Shown: piece by piece, positions 48,375 to 56,194 of the stretch
Numbering within the stretch: position 1 is the stretch's first letter
How the letters are laid out: every line of letters starts with the position of its first letter
Origin: CAYFPX01 sp964519895
GTDB taxonomy: Bacteria > Myxococcota_A > UBA796 > CAJQPC01
DNA length: 64,000 nt
NCBI GenBank assembly: GCA_964519895.1
Contig: CAZFLE010000001.1
Span: forward strand, 124,001 to 188,000
Direction of reading: 5' to 3'
Notes under the pieces: generated by a model
Database searches by the model: none
What the model was told of the DNA's origin: nothing
What the model saw: only the letters and a program-made list of their open reading frames with translations
Program-made: the position numbers and the translations under genes

Positions 48375-49790
48375 GTGACGGGATCTCACGAGCGCGGGGC
48401 GAGCTGGCAGCTGGTGGCCTGTGTCGTGCTCGTCGTGGCCCTGGTGCACGCCCCCAGCCTTGGCGCCCCTCTGCTCGGCGACGACTACCGCCTGATCGCC
48501 CGGGTGAGCACCGATGGCCAGGCCGACCTGGCGCGGGTGATCGCGGACGCCACCACACCCCTGGGAGATCGCCCGGGCCCCCGGTTCTGGCGCCCGCTGT
48601 GGCAGCTCTCCTTCTGGCTGGATCTGACCCTGTGGGGCCCGCGCCCAGCGGGCTTCCACGCCACCAACCTGGCCCTGCACGCCCTGGCCGCCGTCGCGCT
48701 GGGCCGCCTGGCCCTGGCCCTGGGGCTGGCCCCGCGAGCCGCCCTCGCCGTCGCCTGTCTGTTCGCAGGCTGGCCGACCCACCACGAGGCCGTGCCCTGG
48801 ATCGCGGCCCGCTGCGGCCCGATGGCGACGGGCCTGACGATCGCCGCCCTGGGTTGGGCTCTGAAGGGGCGCACGAGGCTGGCCACAGGAGCCGCCCTGC
48901 TGGCGATGCTCAGCAAGGAGACCGGGTTCATCGTGGCGCCCCTCTGTGCCGCAGCCGTGGCGCTGTGCGAGGGGCCCCGCGTCGCCCTCCGTCGGACCGG
49001 GCCGATGTGGCTGGGAGCGGGGCTGTGCCTCGCGGCCCGCACCTGGATCCTGGGCACGCCCGTCGGGGGCTATCCGCAGGTGCCCTTGTCGCCCCTCCGG
49101 CCGGACTTTGTGGCCGCCCAGGCGAACACGCTGGGGTCGCTGCTTGGCGGGGTGCGCGCGGACCTGTTCGGCGCCGCCGTTCCCCTCGTGGCGGGCCTGG
49201 CCCTGGCTGCCATCCTCTGCCTGGGTGCCTGGCGCCGCCGGGACGAGCACCGCAACGCCTGGCGCCTGGCCTTGACCTGGGCGGTCCTGGCCTGGGTGCC
49301 CATCTCCCCCTTCCTGGTGTCCCCGATCGACCAGGCAGACAGCCGCTTCCTGTACGGCCTGGTCGCGCCACTGAGCCTGGCCCTCGTCGTCGCCCTGGGT
49401 CGCCTCGGGCTTCCCACCTGGCGGCTGGTCGCTGGCGTCCTGGTCCTGGCGGTCCTCAACCAGGGTCCCCGGCGCGACGCCGAGGCCCTCGCTGACCAGC
49501 TCTTCCCCCGGATCCAGGCCCTGGCGATGGATGGGGCGGGCACTCTGGTCGTCCTGGCCGGCGTGCCCGATCGGCCGGGGGGCGTGGTGGTCGGTCGCAA
49601 TGCCTTCCCCGACGCCCTGCGGCCGCTCTACACCGACCAGCTCCTGGCCCGACCCGCCTTGGTCCTGACCGACACCCCCGAGGGCCGCGCCCGACTGAGG
49701 GGCCTCCTGGACGCCACCGCCCAGGACGCCGACGCGCGGGTGCTCACCTGGGACTCGGGCAGCGGGGTCTTCGTGGACCTGCCGCGCTGA
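48375..49790 (+). CDS. polytopic membrane protein, GT-C-like
   Basis: 471 residues and about nine helices. An acidic motif follows the first helix (APLLGDDYRLIARV, about 32-45), and 'FWRPLWQLSFWLDLTLWG' and 'GFHATNLALHALAAVAL' give the pattern of GT-C-type O-mannosyl or TMTC-like transferases; 'AMLSKETGFIVAPL' is another typical phrase. The C-terminal 110 residues are soluble, alpha/beta. GTG 48375 is 61 bp from the divergent metallophosphatase. The product probably glycosylates a surface molecule, but the substrate is unknown. It meets the carboxypeptidase-like gene end to end with no gap. Confidence 0.7.
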   Translation: MTGSHERGASWQLVACVVLVVALVHAPSLGAPLLGDDYRLIARVSTDGQADLARVIADATTPLGDRPGPRFWRPLWQLSFWLDLTLWGPRPAGFHATNLALHALAAVALGRLALALGLAPRAALAVACLFAGWPTHHEAVPWIAARCGPMATGLTIAALGWALKGRTRLATGAALLAMLSKETGFIVAPLCAAAVALCEGPRVALRRTGPMWLGAGLCLAARTWILGTPVGGYPQVPLSPLRPDFVAAQANTLGSLLGGVRADLFGAAVPLVAGLALAAILCLGAWRRRDEHRNAWRLALTWAVLAWVPISPFLVSPIDQADSRFLYGLVAPLSLALVVALGRLGLPTWRLVAGVLVLAVLNQGPRRDAEALADQLFPRIQALAMDGAGTLVVLAGVPDRPGGVVVGRNAFPDALRPLYTDQLLARPALVLTDTPEGRARLRGLLDATAQDADARVLTWDSGSGVFVDLPR

Positions 49791-50462
49791 TCACAGCACC
49801 CCGACGTCGGCCAGGAGCAGCGCCACGACGGCCTTCTGCATGGCGATGCGGTGGGCCTCGTCGAACCCCATCCACGTCTCCACACAGATGCCGATGCACC
49901 CCACCGCGTCCACGATGACCTCGGTGCTGCTGGTCGCCACCGGGTAGTACAGGGGCGCCCAGTGTTCCTCGTCGCTGGGGAAGCGGGCGTTGAGCTGATC
50001 GACCACCCGGGCGACGGTGTCCGGCATCGGCTTCACCCCGTACACCAGGGTCTGGCCAAAGGACGGCACCCGGTTGGGGTCGTAGCGCTTCTGGGACTCG
50101 TGCAGGGTCGCCACCAGCGCGGGCTGCTCGTCGAGCACCAGGTCCATGAAGCGCCTGGCCAGCCGCCGCTCGCGCTCTGGGGCGTCGGCGTCGCCGGGGA
50201 AGCAGCGGTTCAGGTCCAGGCCGCCGGGGGCTGCTCGCTGGCGGGCCCGGTAGGCGGGCGGGTTCATCACCGGGACCACGATCAGGCGGCCCCGCGCCGG
50301 GGCCAGGCCCTCCTCCAGGAGCTCGAACAGGGCGTGGGCGCCGGCGACCTCGTCCCCGTGGATGCAGGCTTGCACGATGGCCGTGGGCCCCGGCGAGCTC
50401 GCCTCGAGCACGTGCAGCGGCAGGGTGGGCGAGAAGTGGTGGATCCCAGGAGGCAGGGGCAT
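49791..50462 (-). CDS. zinc carboxypeptidase/succinylglutamate desuccinylase-like hydrolase
   Basis: 223 residues of the M14-like AstE/AspA group. The zinc-binding motif is seen in QACIHGDEVAGAHAL (His-x2-Glu), followed by 'VPVMNPPAYRARQR' (substrate carboxylate Arg) and 'DLNRCFPGD'; a third ligand is probably the His of ATLHES. The Glu of 'GICVETW' is the likely general base. There is no signal peptide, so it is cytoplasmic. It should remove an acyl group or a C-terminal residue. It is followed by the MopE lipoprotein on the same strand with a 9-bp gap in the reverse order; co-transcription is likely. Confidence 0.8.
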   Translation of the reverse strand: MPLPPGIHHFSPTLPLHVLEASSPGPTAIVQACIHGDEVAGAHALFELLEEGLAPARGRLIVVPVMNPPAYRARQRAAPGGLDLNRCFPGDADAPERERRLARRFMDLVLDEQPALVATLHESQKRYDPNRVPSFGQTLVYGVKPMPDTVARVVDQLNARFPSDEEHWAPLYYPVATSSTEVIVDAVGCIGICVETWMGFDEAHRIAMQKAVVALLLADVGVL

Positions 50463-50471
50463 GGCCGGAGT

Positions 50472-52943
50472 CTATTCGTCCGTCGCCGAGCAGATGAACG
50501 TGTCCGCGCCGTACCCGGGGTAGTTCAGGTCGTTGTAGTCGGTCACGATCCCGCTGGTGTCGAAGTTGTAGTACATCGACGACACCGGGTCGTTGTCGCC
50601 ATTGGGCTCGCCGTAGCTGGTCATGTCCGAGACGTAGAAGACCCCGCCGTCTCCCGCGACCCAGTCACAGCTGCTGTTGTCGCTGCGCAGGGCGGTGTTG
50701 CTGCAGGTGGAGCCGTCGACCCTGGGGTAGACCCCCATGATGTAGAGGAAGTCGTCGTGGCCGTCGGGCCCGATCGTCGCATCCATGGCCACGGTCCACG
50801 CCGAGAGCAGGTGATCGGCGGTCCGGGGGATGAAGAGCTGCAGGCCGTAGGTGTCGCAGACCGCCTCGGCGTCGTCGGCGTAGTGGGTCGAGCCCTGGTC
50901 CAGCTTGAGCATCGTGTAGCCCCCGCCGTCGGTGGCCATGTCGCACCAGGCCTCGAAGGGCGATCCGGTGCCCAGGGGGTCCAGCCAGTACAGCCCGTCG
51001 GCCAGGCCGCCACCCCGGTCGCTCAGCGCCGCCAGGCAGGTCTCGGTGGGGCAGTCCTGGCTGTCGCCCGCCGCCGCTTCGCTGTCGGACACGCTGCCGT
51101 CGCAGTCCACGTCGACGCCGTCGCAGGCCCCCACCGCGTCCGGGTTCACGCCGCTGTCTCCGTCGTCGCAGTCGCTGCCGTCGGCGATGTAGCCGGTGGG
51201 TGCTTCGCACGCGTCCTGGGCGTCGCCGGGGTCGCCGTAGCCGTCCCCGTCGGTGTCGGCGTACCAGCTCGTGGCGTCGCTGGCGTCGTCGTCTGCGGTG
51301 CCCGAGCAGTCGTTGTCGATGCCGTCACAGGTCTCGGTGGCGTCGGGGTGGACCGTGGCGTCGGCGTCGTCGCAGTCGGTGGCGTCGTCGACGTGGGCGG
51401 TCGGCGCCTCGCAGGCCAGCTCGTGGGCGTCCGGGTCGCCGAAGCCGTCCCCGTCGGCGTCGGCGTACCAGATCTCGCCGTCCACCGCGGCTTCGTCGTC
51501 GGTGCCGCCGTCGCAGTCGTTGTCCACACCGTCGCAGACCTCGGTGGCGGTGGGGTTCACGTCGGCGTTGCCGTCGTCGCAGTCCAGGGCGTTGTCCGTG
51601 TGGCCGCTGGGCACGTCACAGGCCGACGCCGTGGTGCCGGGGTCGCCGTAGCCGTCGCTGTCGGCGTCGGCGTAGAAGGTGTCCGGGTCGGTGGCGTCCT
51701 CGTCGACCGTGCCGTCGCAGTCGCCGTCGGCCCCGTCACAGGTCTCGGGGGCCCCGGGGTAGATGGCGGCGTCCAGGTCGTCGCAGTCCGTGTCGTCGGC
51801 CACGTGGCCCGAAGGCGCTTCACAGGCGATGTCGGGGAAGCGGGCATTGCCCAGGCCGTCCCCGTCGAGGTCCAGGTACCAGGTGCTGGCGTCGGCGGCG
51901 CCGGCCTCGTCGGTGTCGCCGTCGCAGTCCTCGTCGGTCCCACCGCAGACCTCGGTGCCGGCGGGACTCACGCTCCCGTCGCTGTCGTCGCAGTCCTGGG
52001 CGTTGTCCACCGTGCCGCTGGGGGCCTCGCACGCCTCGTTGGGGTCGTCGGCATCGCCGTAGCCGTCGCCGTCGCTGTCGCCGTAGAAGGTGCCGCCGCC
52101 GGTCCCGTCCTCGTCGACCGTGCCGTCGCAGTCGTCGTCGGCGTCGTCGCAGAGCTCCGGCGCACCGGGGTAGGCCGTGCCGTCCAGGTCGTCGCAGTCG
52201 TCGGCGTTGTCGACGTAGGAGAAGGGCTGATCGCACGCGGTGGTGGTGAAAGTGTTGCCGCCGTAGCCGTCGCCGTCGGCGTCTCCGTACCAGGTGGGCG
52301 CGTCGGGCACGTCCTCGTCGATGGTGCCGTCGCAGTCCTCGTCGGTGTCGTCACACCGCTCCCCGGCGCCGGGGAAGTGGTAGGTGCTGCTGTCGTCGCA
52401 GTCCTCGCAGGCGGCGCTGCCGTCGCCGTCGGCGTCCTCGTACCCCGTCGAACCGTCGCAGTTGAAGTCCCGGGGGTCGGTGCAGTCCTCCTCGGCGGCG
52501 CCGGGGTGGTAGCGGGCGTCGTCGTCGTCGCAGTCGTCGCCGATGGCGACATAGCCGTGGGGGGTACCACACGCCGTCTGGGCGTCGTCGGGGTCGCCGT
52601 GACCGTCGCCGTCGGCGTCCCGGTACCAGGTGGGCGCGTCGGCGGCGTCGGGCTCGTCCGTGGTGCCGTCGCAGTCGTCGTCCCGGCCGTTGCAGAGCTC
52701 GTCCGCGTCCGGGTTCACCGCGTCGTCGCTGTCGTCGCAGTCGTCGGGCGTGGCCCAGCCGTCCTGGTCCTGGTCGGCGCCCGTGTCCGGCGGGTCGGGT
52801 GGGGCCGTGTCCGTCGGCGGGCCTGTGTCGGTGGGCGGAGCCGTGTCGACTGTGCCGGTGGTGGTGGGGGGGGTGTCCGTCAGGCCGGAGTCGCCGGTCG
52901 TGTCATCGCCGCAGGCGAGGGCCATCAATAGGAAGGAGAGCAT
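50472..52943 (-). CDS. MopE-repeat lipoprotein with fibrinogen-like C-terminal domain
   Basis: 823 residues. Signal and lipobox LLMALAC (Cys 11), then a Thr/Asp/Pro-rich linker. Nine MopE-type repeats (about 55-580) read D-DCDD-----PGA-E-CDG-D-DCDG--DE, each followed by a linker with 'WYxDxDGDGYGD', which resembles thrombospondin type-3 calcium units. The C-terminal 215 residues are a fibrinogen-related domain: 'CLAALSDRGGGLADGLYWLDP', 'FEAWCDMATDGGGYTMLK' and Cys pairs to the end. The protein is probably outer-membrane bound and calcium-rich. Its start overlaps the end of the FG-GAP gene by 41 bases. Strong repeats also appear as periodic DNA (GTCGTCGCAGTC). Confidence 0.92.
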   Translation of the reverse strand: MLSFLLMALACGDDTTGDSGLTDTPPTTTGTVDTAPPTDTGPPTDTAPPDPPDTGADQDQDGWATPDDCDDSDDAVNPDADELCNGRDDDCDGTTDEPDAADAPTWYRDADGDGHGDPDDAQTACGTPHGYVAIGDDCDDDDARYHPGAAEEDCTDPRDFNCDGSTGYEDADGDGSAACEDCDDSSTYHFPGAGERCDDTDEDCDGTIDEDVPDAPTWYGDADGDGYGGNTFTTTACDQPFSYVDNADDCDDLDGTAYPGAPELCDDADDDCDGTVDEDGTGGGTFYGDSDGDGYGDADDPNEACEAPSGTVDNAQDCDDSDGSVSPAGTEVCGGTDEDCDGDTDEAGAADASTWYLDLDGDGLGNARFPDIACEAPSGHVADDTDCDDLDAAIYPGAPETCDGADGDCDGTVDEDATDPDTFYADADSDGYGDPGTTASACDVPSGHTDNALDCDDGNADVNPTATEVCDGVDNDCDGGTDDEAAVDGEIWYADADGDGFGDPDAHELACEAPTAHVDDATDCDDADATVHPDATETCDGIDNDCSGTADDDASDATSWYADTDGDGYGDPGDAQDACEAPTGYIADGSDCDDGDSGVNPDAVGACDGVDVDCDGSVSDSEAAAGDSQDCPTETCLAALSDRGGGLADGLYWLDPLGTGSPFEAWCDMATDGGGYTMLKLDQGSTHYADDAEAVCDTYGLQLFIPRTADHLLSAWTVAMDATIGPDGHDDFLYIMGVYPRVDGSTCSNTALRSDNSSCDWVAGDGGVFYVSDMTSYGEPNGDNDPVSSMYYNFDTSGIVTDYNDLNYPGYGADTFICSATDE

Positions 52944-54735
52944 CGGTTCGCCGGGAAGGATGGGGCTTCAGGGTACCGCTGAATCGGGATCGCCAGGTCC
53001 TTCGGAAGAGACCCCAGGGCACCAACGCCAGGGTCACGACCACCCCGCCCCCCCGGGCCTCGCAGCGTGCCCATCGCAGCGGGTCTTCCGGGTCGTCCGG
53101 ACCGATGGGCTCTCCGGGCTCCTCACCGCTGTCTCGGGGCTCGGGCTCGCCCTCCAGCTCCTCGCAGTCCGGGTCGCGCAGGTCCGCCATGCCGTCGCAG
53201 TCGTTGTCCCGCTCGTCGTCGCAGACCTCGGCCAGTCCCGGGTGGCGCTCGGGATCGTCGTCGTCGCAGTCGCCCTCGTCGACGGTGTAGCCGTCCTGGT
53301 CCAGGTCCTCGCAGGGGGGCGTGCGCAGCAGGTGGACCACGCCCGACTCCGGACCGACACCCTCGGCAGCGGACCCGGCCAGCGCGACTTCGGCCAGCCC
53401 GTCCGAGCCCAGGTCGGCTGCGGCGACGCTCCACGACGTGCCGCCCGCGGCGCCGTCGGTGACCAGGGTCACCAGGGCCTGGTCCGTGGGGACCAACTCC
53501 TCGCCCTGGGGATCGTCCAGGATCCAGCCCACCTCGGTGCGGTCCGAGGGGGCCTCGGCGAACATGGCCCCGACCAACAGCTCGTGCAGTCCGTCGCCGT
53601 CGAAGTCCGCGCTGGAGAGCGAGAAGCCCCGCGACACCAGCTCCCGGGTCTGGGACACCGTCCGCCCCAGGACGACCTGGTGGAGCCCGCCCGGGCCCAG
53701 GGCGTCCGTCGGTGCCCGCAGGACCGTCGCCGTGTCCGAGCCATCGTCGGTCGGGGGCACGCCGATGAAGAGCTCGTCGCGGTCGTCGCCGTCCAGGTCG
53801 GGCACCACCCGCAGGGTCAACTGGGCGGTCTGGGGCAGCCCGGTCAGGGCGACGGTCGCCACGGGCTCGCCGCGCTCGTCCAGGGCGTCCTGGTCGTACA
53901 GGAAGACATAGGCGACCCCGTCCAGGGCCGGCCGGTCGGGCTCAGAGTCCACCGCTGCCACCACCAGGTCCGTGACGCCGTCCCCGTCCAGGTCGCCGGT
54001 CCGATCCAGGGCGTGACCGAACCGGACGGCGATGTCCGGGGCCTCCAGGATCCAGTCCGCCGAGGACAGGTCCAGGATCTCGTCGCTGGGCCTGACGACC
54101 CCATAGACCGTGCCGGGCCCCTTGCCCTCGTCCAGGGCCCCGGGCGCCCCGACCAGCAGCTCGTCGGCCCCGTCGCCGTCTGTGTCCGGTGCCACCGCGA
54201 CGGCCGTGCCGGTGTGCTGGCCGGCGTGCTCGCCGACCATCTTGGCGGCATCGCCCAGCCACGTGTCGCGGTCGACGGGCCCGAAGACCACATAGACCGC
54301 GCCGGACTCGGACCCCCCGCTGGACTCTCCGGGGGCGCCCACGACCACGTCGCCCACGCCGTCGGCGTCCAGATCGCCGCTCGCCACCGACGTGCCGGCC
54401 GCGTCCGAGGCCGCCTGGCCCAGGATCAGCGCTCCGACGGTGTCCAGGCTGCCGCTCACGACCGTGGCGTCCAACAACACCGCCACGCCCCCGGCGTTGT
54501 TGCCGGCACTGTCCTGGCCCGGCAGGCCGATGACCAGGTCGATCAACCCGTCCTCGTTCATGTCCCAGCCGGCGTCCAGGGACTGCCCCGCCCGGTCATA
54601 AGCGGCCGGCCCGCTGAGCTCCGCGTCGGCCTGGGACGTGCCCCATGTGCCCTGCAGACCGCAGTCGTCGGGCTCGGCGGCCCCGACCAGTGGGACCAGA
54701 ATCAGCCAGTGGATCGGCCAGGTGAGCGGTGTCAT
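52903..54735 (-). CDS. FG-GAP (integrin alpha-like) surface protein with one MopE repeat
   Basis: 610 residues with a signal peptide (WPIHWLILVPLVGA). Seven FG-GAP-type blades are visible by calcium loops of D-x-D/N-x-D-G form with 'DLVIGLPGQD', 'DVVVGAPGES', 'ELLVGAPGAL', 'DLVVAAVDS', 'ELFIGVPPTD', 'ELLVGAMFAE' and 'EVALAGSAAE'. A MopE unit (DCDDDDPERHPGLAEVCDDE) follows near residue 495. The C-terminus has one hydrophobic stretch with Arg (GGGVVVTLALVPWGLFRRTW), a possible sorting tail, and a further 32 residues that overlap the next gene's start by 41 bases. The true C-terminus may be near the RRTWRSR patch. Confidence 0.9.
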   Translation of the reverse strand: MTPLTWPIHWLILVPLVGAAEPDDCGLQGTWGTSQADAELSGPAAYDRAGQSLDAGWDMNEDGLIDLVIGLPGQDSAGNNAGGVAVLLDATVVSGSLDTVGALILGQAASDAAGTSVASGDLDADGVGDVVVGAPGESSGGSESGAVYVVFGPVDRDTWLGDAAKMVGEHAGQHTGTAVAVAPDTDGDGADELLVGAPGALDEGKGPGTVYGVVRPSDEILDLSSADWILEAPDIAVRFGHALDRTGDLDGDGVTDLVVAAVDSEPDRPALDGVAYVFLYDQDALDERGEPVATVALTGLPQTAQLTLRVVPDLDGDDRDELFIGVPPTDDGSDTATVLRAPTDALGPGGLHQVVLGRTVSQTRELVSRGFSLSSADFDGDGLHELLVGAMFAEAPSDRTEVGWILDDPQGEELVPTDQALVTLVTDGAAGGTSWSVAAADLGSDGLAEVALAGSAAEGVGPESGVVHLLRTPPCEDLDQDGYTVDEGDCDDDDPERHPGLAEVCDDERDNDCDGMADLRDPDCEELEGEPEPRDSGEEPGEPIGPDDPEDPLRWARCEARGGGVVVTLALVPWGLFRRTWRSRFSGTLKPHPSRRTDALLPIDGPRLRR

Positions 54736-54821
54736 CGTTCCTGCTGCTGCCCGGGCCAGGACCCCGGCACACTGTACAACGACGAACTCGGGGCTGTGTG
54801 GAGTCGGTGGCCAGGATTTTC

Positions 54822-54847
54822 TTCCACATTCTCGGCGGAGCGGCGTT
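54822..54847 (+). promoter_or_regulatory. ECF-type promoter TTCCAC-N16-CGTT of the sigma operon
   Basis: TTCCAC at 54822-54827 and CGTT at 54844-54847, 16 bases apart, preceded by a T-rich GGATTTTC. The same boxes, spacing and T-rich lead occur before the lipoprotein gene at 57886-57911. Spacing and the -10 CGTT are of ECF type. A start of transcription near 54854 leaves about 55 bases before the GTG at 54909. It probably serves autoregulation by the sigma factor. Confidence 0.5.
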
Positions 54848-54908
54848 CTCCAAGGCGGAGCCCGGGGCTGTCCCCGGACTCTCCCCGGGCGGGTCAGGAG
54901 GACGGCGG

Positions 54909-55499
54909 GTGACCGAAGCAGGCTTGGATCGGATCCAGGTGTCCAGCTCCGACCGGGAGCCGGTGCCAGACGAGGCGCTCTTGCTCGCGTGGCGTGCGGG
55001 CGATGAGGCCGCCTTTCGCGTGTTGTTCGACCGCTATCGCACCCGGGTGACCGGGTACGCCTGGCAGCTCGTGCGCCGCCAGGAGGTGGCCGAGGAGATC
55101 TGTCTCGAGGCGTTCTGTCGGGTGCTCGAAGGCGCCTGGCGCCCGGGCGGATCGTTCCGCTCCTTCCTGTACACGGTGGTCCATCGGCTCTGCCTGGACG
55201 CCCTGCGGCGCCGGGGCCGCCGGGACCGGGCCCTGCTCAAGCTCCGGGCCGGGCCTCGAGAGGGTGCGGGTCCCGAGCACCTGACCCAGCTCTCCCAGGA
55301 CCAGGCTCGGCTCCAGGCCGCCCTGGCTCGGTTGCCCGCCCCCCATCGGGCCGTGCTCTCGCTGTACTACAGCCAGGAGCTGAGCTCCCAGGAGGTCGCC
55401 CAGGTCCTGGGACTCCAGGACCACCAGGTGCGCTCCCGACTGTCCTATGCCCGCAAGCTGCTCCGGCAGCACCTCTCCGAACCGCAGGAGATCCCATGA
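54909..55499 (+). CDS. ECF-type RNA polymerase sigma factor
   Basis: 196 residues from GTG 54909, which has GGAGG 7 bases upstream; the frame runs 180 bases further upstream without a better start. Region 2 is at about 25-90 (DEAAFRVLFDRYRTRVTGYAWQL, 'EVAEEICLEAFCRVLEGAW', 'FRSFLYTVVHRLCLDALRR') and region 4 at about 135-190 (LQAALARLPAPHRAVLSLYYSQ, 'LSSQEVAQVLGLQDHQVRSRLSYARKLLRQHL'). Its stop overlaps the next start (ATGA), so it is translationally coupled to the putative anti-sigma. It heads the operon that includes the caspase-like protein at 56182 and is the best candidate to recognise TTCCAC-N16-CGTT. Confidence 0.92.
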   Translation: MTEAGLDRIQVSSSDREPVPDEALLLAWRAGDEAAFRVLFDRYRTRVTGYAWQLVRRQEVAEEICLEAFCRVLEGAWRPGGSFRSFLYTVVHRLCLDALRRRGRRDRALLKLRAGPREGAGPEHLTQLSQDQARLQAALARLPAPHRAVLSLYYSQELSSQEVAQVLGLQDHQVRSRLSYARKLLRQHLSEPQEIP

Positions 55500-56194
55500 A
55501 CCAAGACCTGCTGGGCTTGCGCCCGGAAGACCTGAGCCCCGACGAACGTGCGCTGCTCGCCGAGGACCCGGACCTGGGCCGGGCGCACGCTCGGGAGGCC
55601 GCCCTCGGCGATGCCCTGGGGCGGCTGCCCGCCCCTGTGTCGCCGCCCTCGGCGGAGCAAGTGCTGGCGCGGCTCGCCGCCCAGCGAGCGCCCTCGCCCA
55701 GAGCATGGCCTGCGGCGGCGGCCGGGGGCCTGGGGCTGGCCGCCGCCTTCCTGCTGGCGTGGCTGCCGCTGGCCCCCGACGAGCCGACTCAGCGGGACCG
55801 GGGCGTGGCGGGTGCGCCGACCCTGCGGATCCAGGCTGCGGCAGAGGACCCGCGCGGCGCGCTGCGAACCGTGGAGAGCGGCGGGTCGGTGGCGGCGGAC
55901 GAGCGGGTCCTGTTCCGTGTCGGCACCAGCCACGCCGGACACCTGGTGCTCCGGGCGCCAGACACCGGGGAGCAGCTCATGCCCCTGGAGTCCGGCTGGC
56001 TGGCGGTGGAAGCGGGCGAGCACCGGCCCGGGGGTGACCAGCCCTTGTCCTGGCGGCCGGATGCCCGTCCGGATCCGGGCGGCTCCGAGACGCCGGTCGT
56101 CGCGACCTGGTGCCCCGAGCCGCCGGCCGGGCCCGACGCCCCGGTCTCCCCCGGGTGCCTGACGACGGTCTTCCAGCTCTGGTGGACCCCCTGA
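55496..56194 (+). CDS. single-pass membrane protein, putative anti-sigma factor
   Basis: 232 residues. The N-terminal cytoplasmic 75 residues are helical and acidic (LLGLRPEDLSPDERALL); a membrane helix lies at about 78-92 (AAGGLGLAAAFLLAWLPL); the rest is a beta-rich exported domain with 'DERVLFRVGTSHAGHLVLRAPDTGEQLMPLE', which lines up with 'DRVLFRVSRAEQGPVRLLAVG' in the protein at 1114-1671. No zinc motif is visible. The start overlaps the sigma gene by ATGA and the end overlaps the caspase-like gene by 13 bases. An anti-sigma role is inferred from this strict coupling and from the same order in two other places in the window. Confidence 0.65.
   Translation: MNQDLLGLRPEDLSPDERALLAEDPDLGRAHAREAALGDALGRLPAPVSPPSAEQVLARLAAQRAPSPRAWPAAAAGGLGLAAAFLLAWLPLAPDEPTQRDRGVAGAPTLRIQAAAEDPRGALRTVESGGSVAADERVLFRVGTSHAGHLVLRAPDTGEQLMPLESGWLAVEAGEHRPGGDQPLSWRPDARPDPGGSETPVVATWCPEPPAGPDAPVSPGCLTTVFQLWWTP

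Noticed and set aside
51200..52249. Arg-rich plus-strand open frame opposite the MopE gene
   Set aside because: It is the direct complement of the GTC/GTCGTCGCAG codon repeat and has no sensible protein composition.
50900..52900. Regularly spaced DNA repeats, CRISPR-like at first sight
   Set aside because: The period is that of the MopE protein repeat (about 50-56 codons), stays in frame and encodes Asp/Cys units; no short unique spacers.
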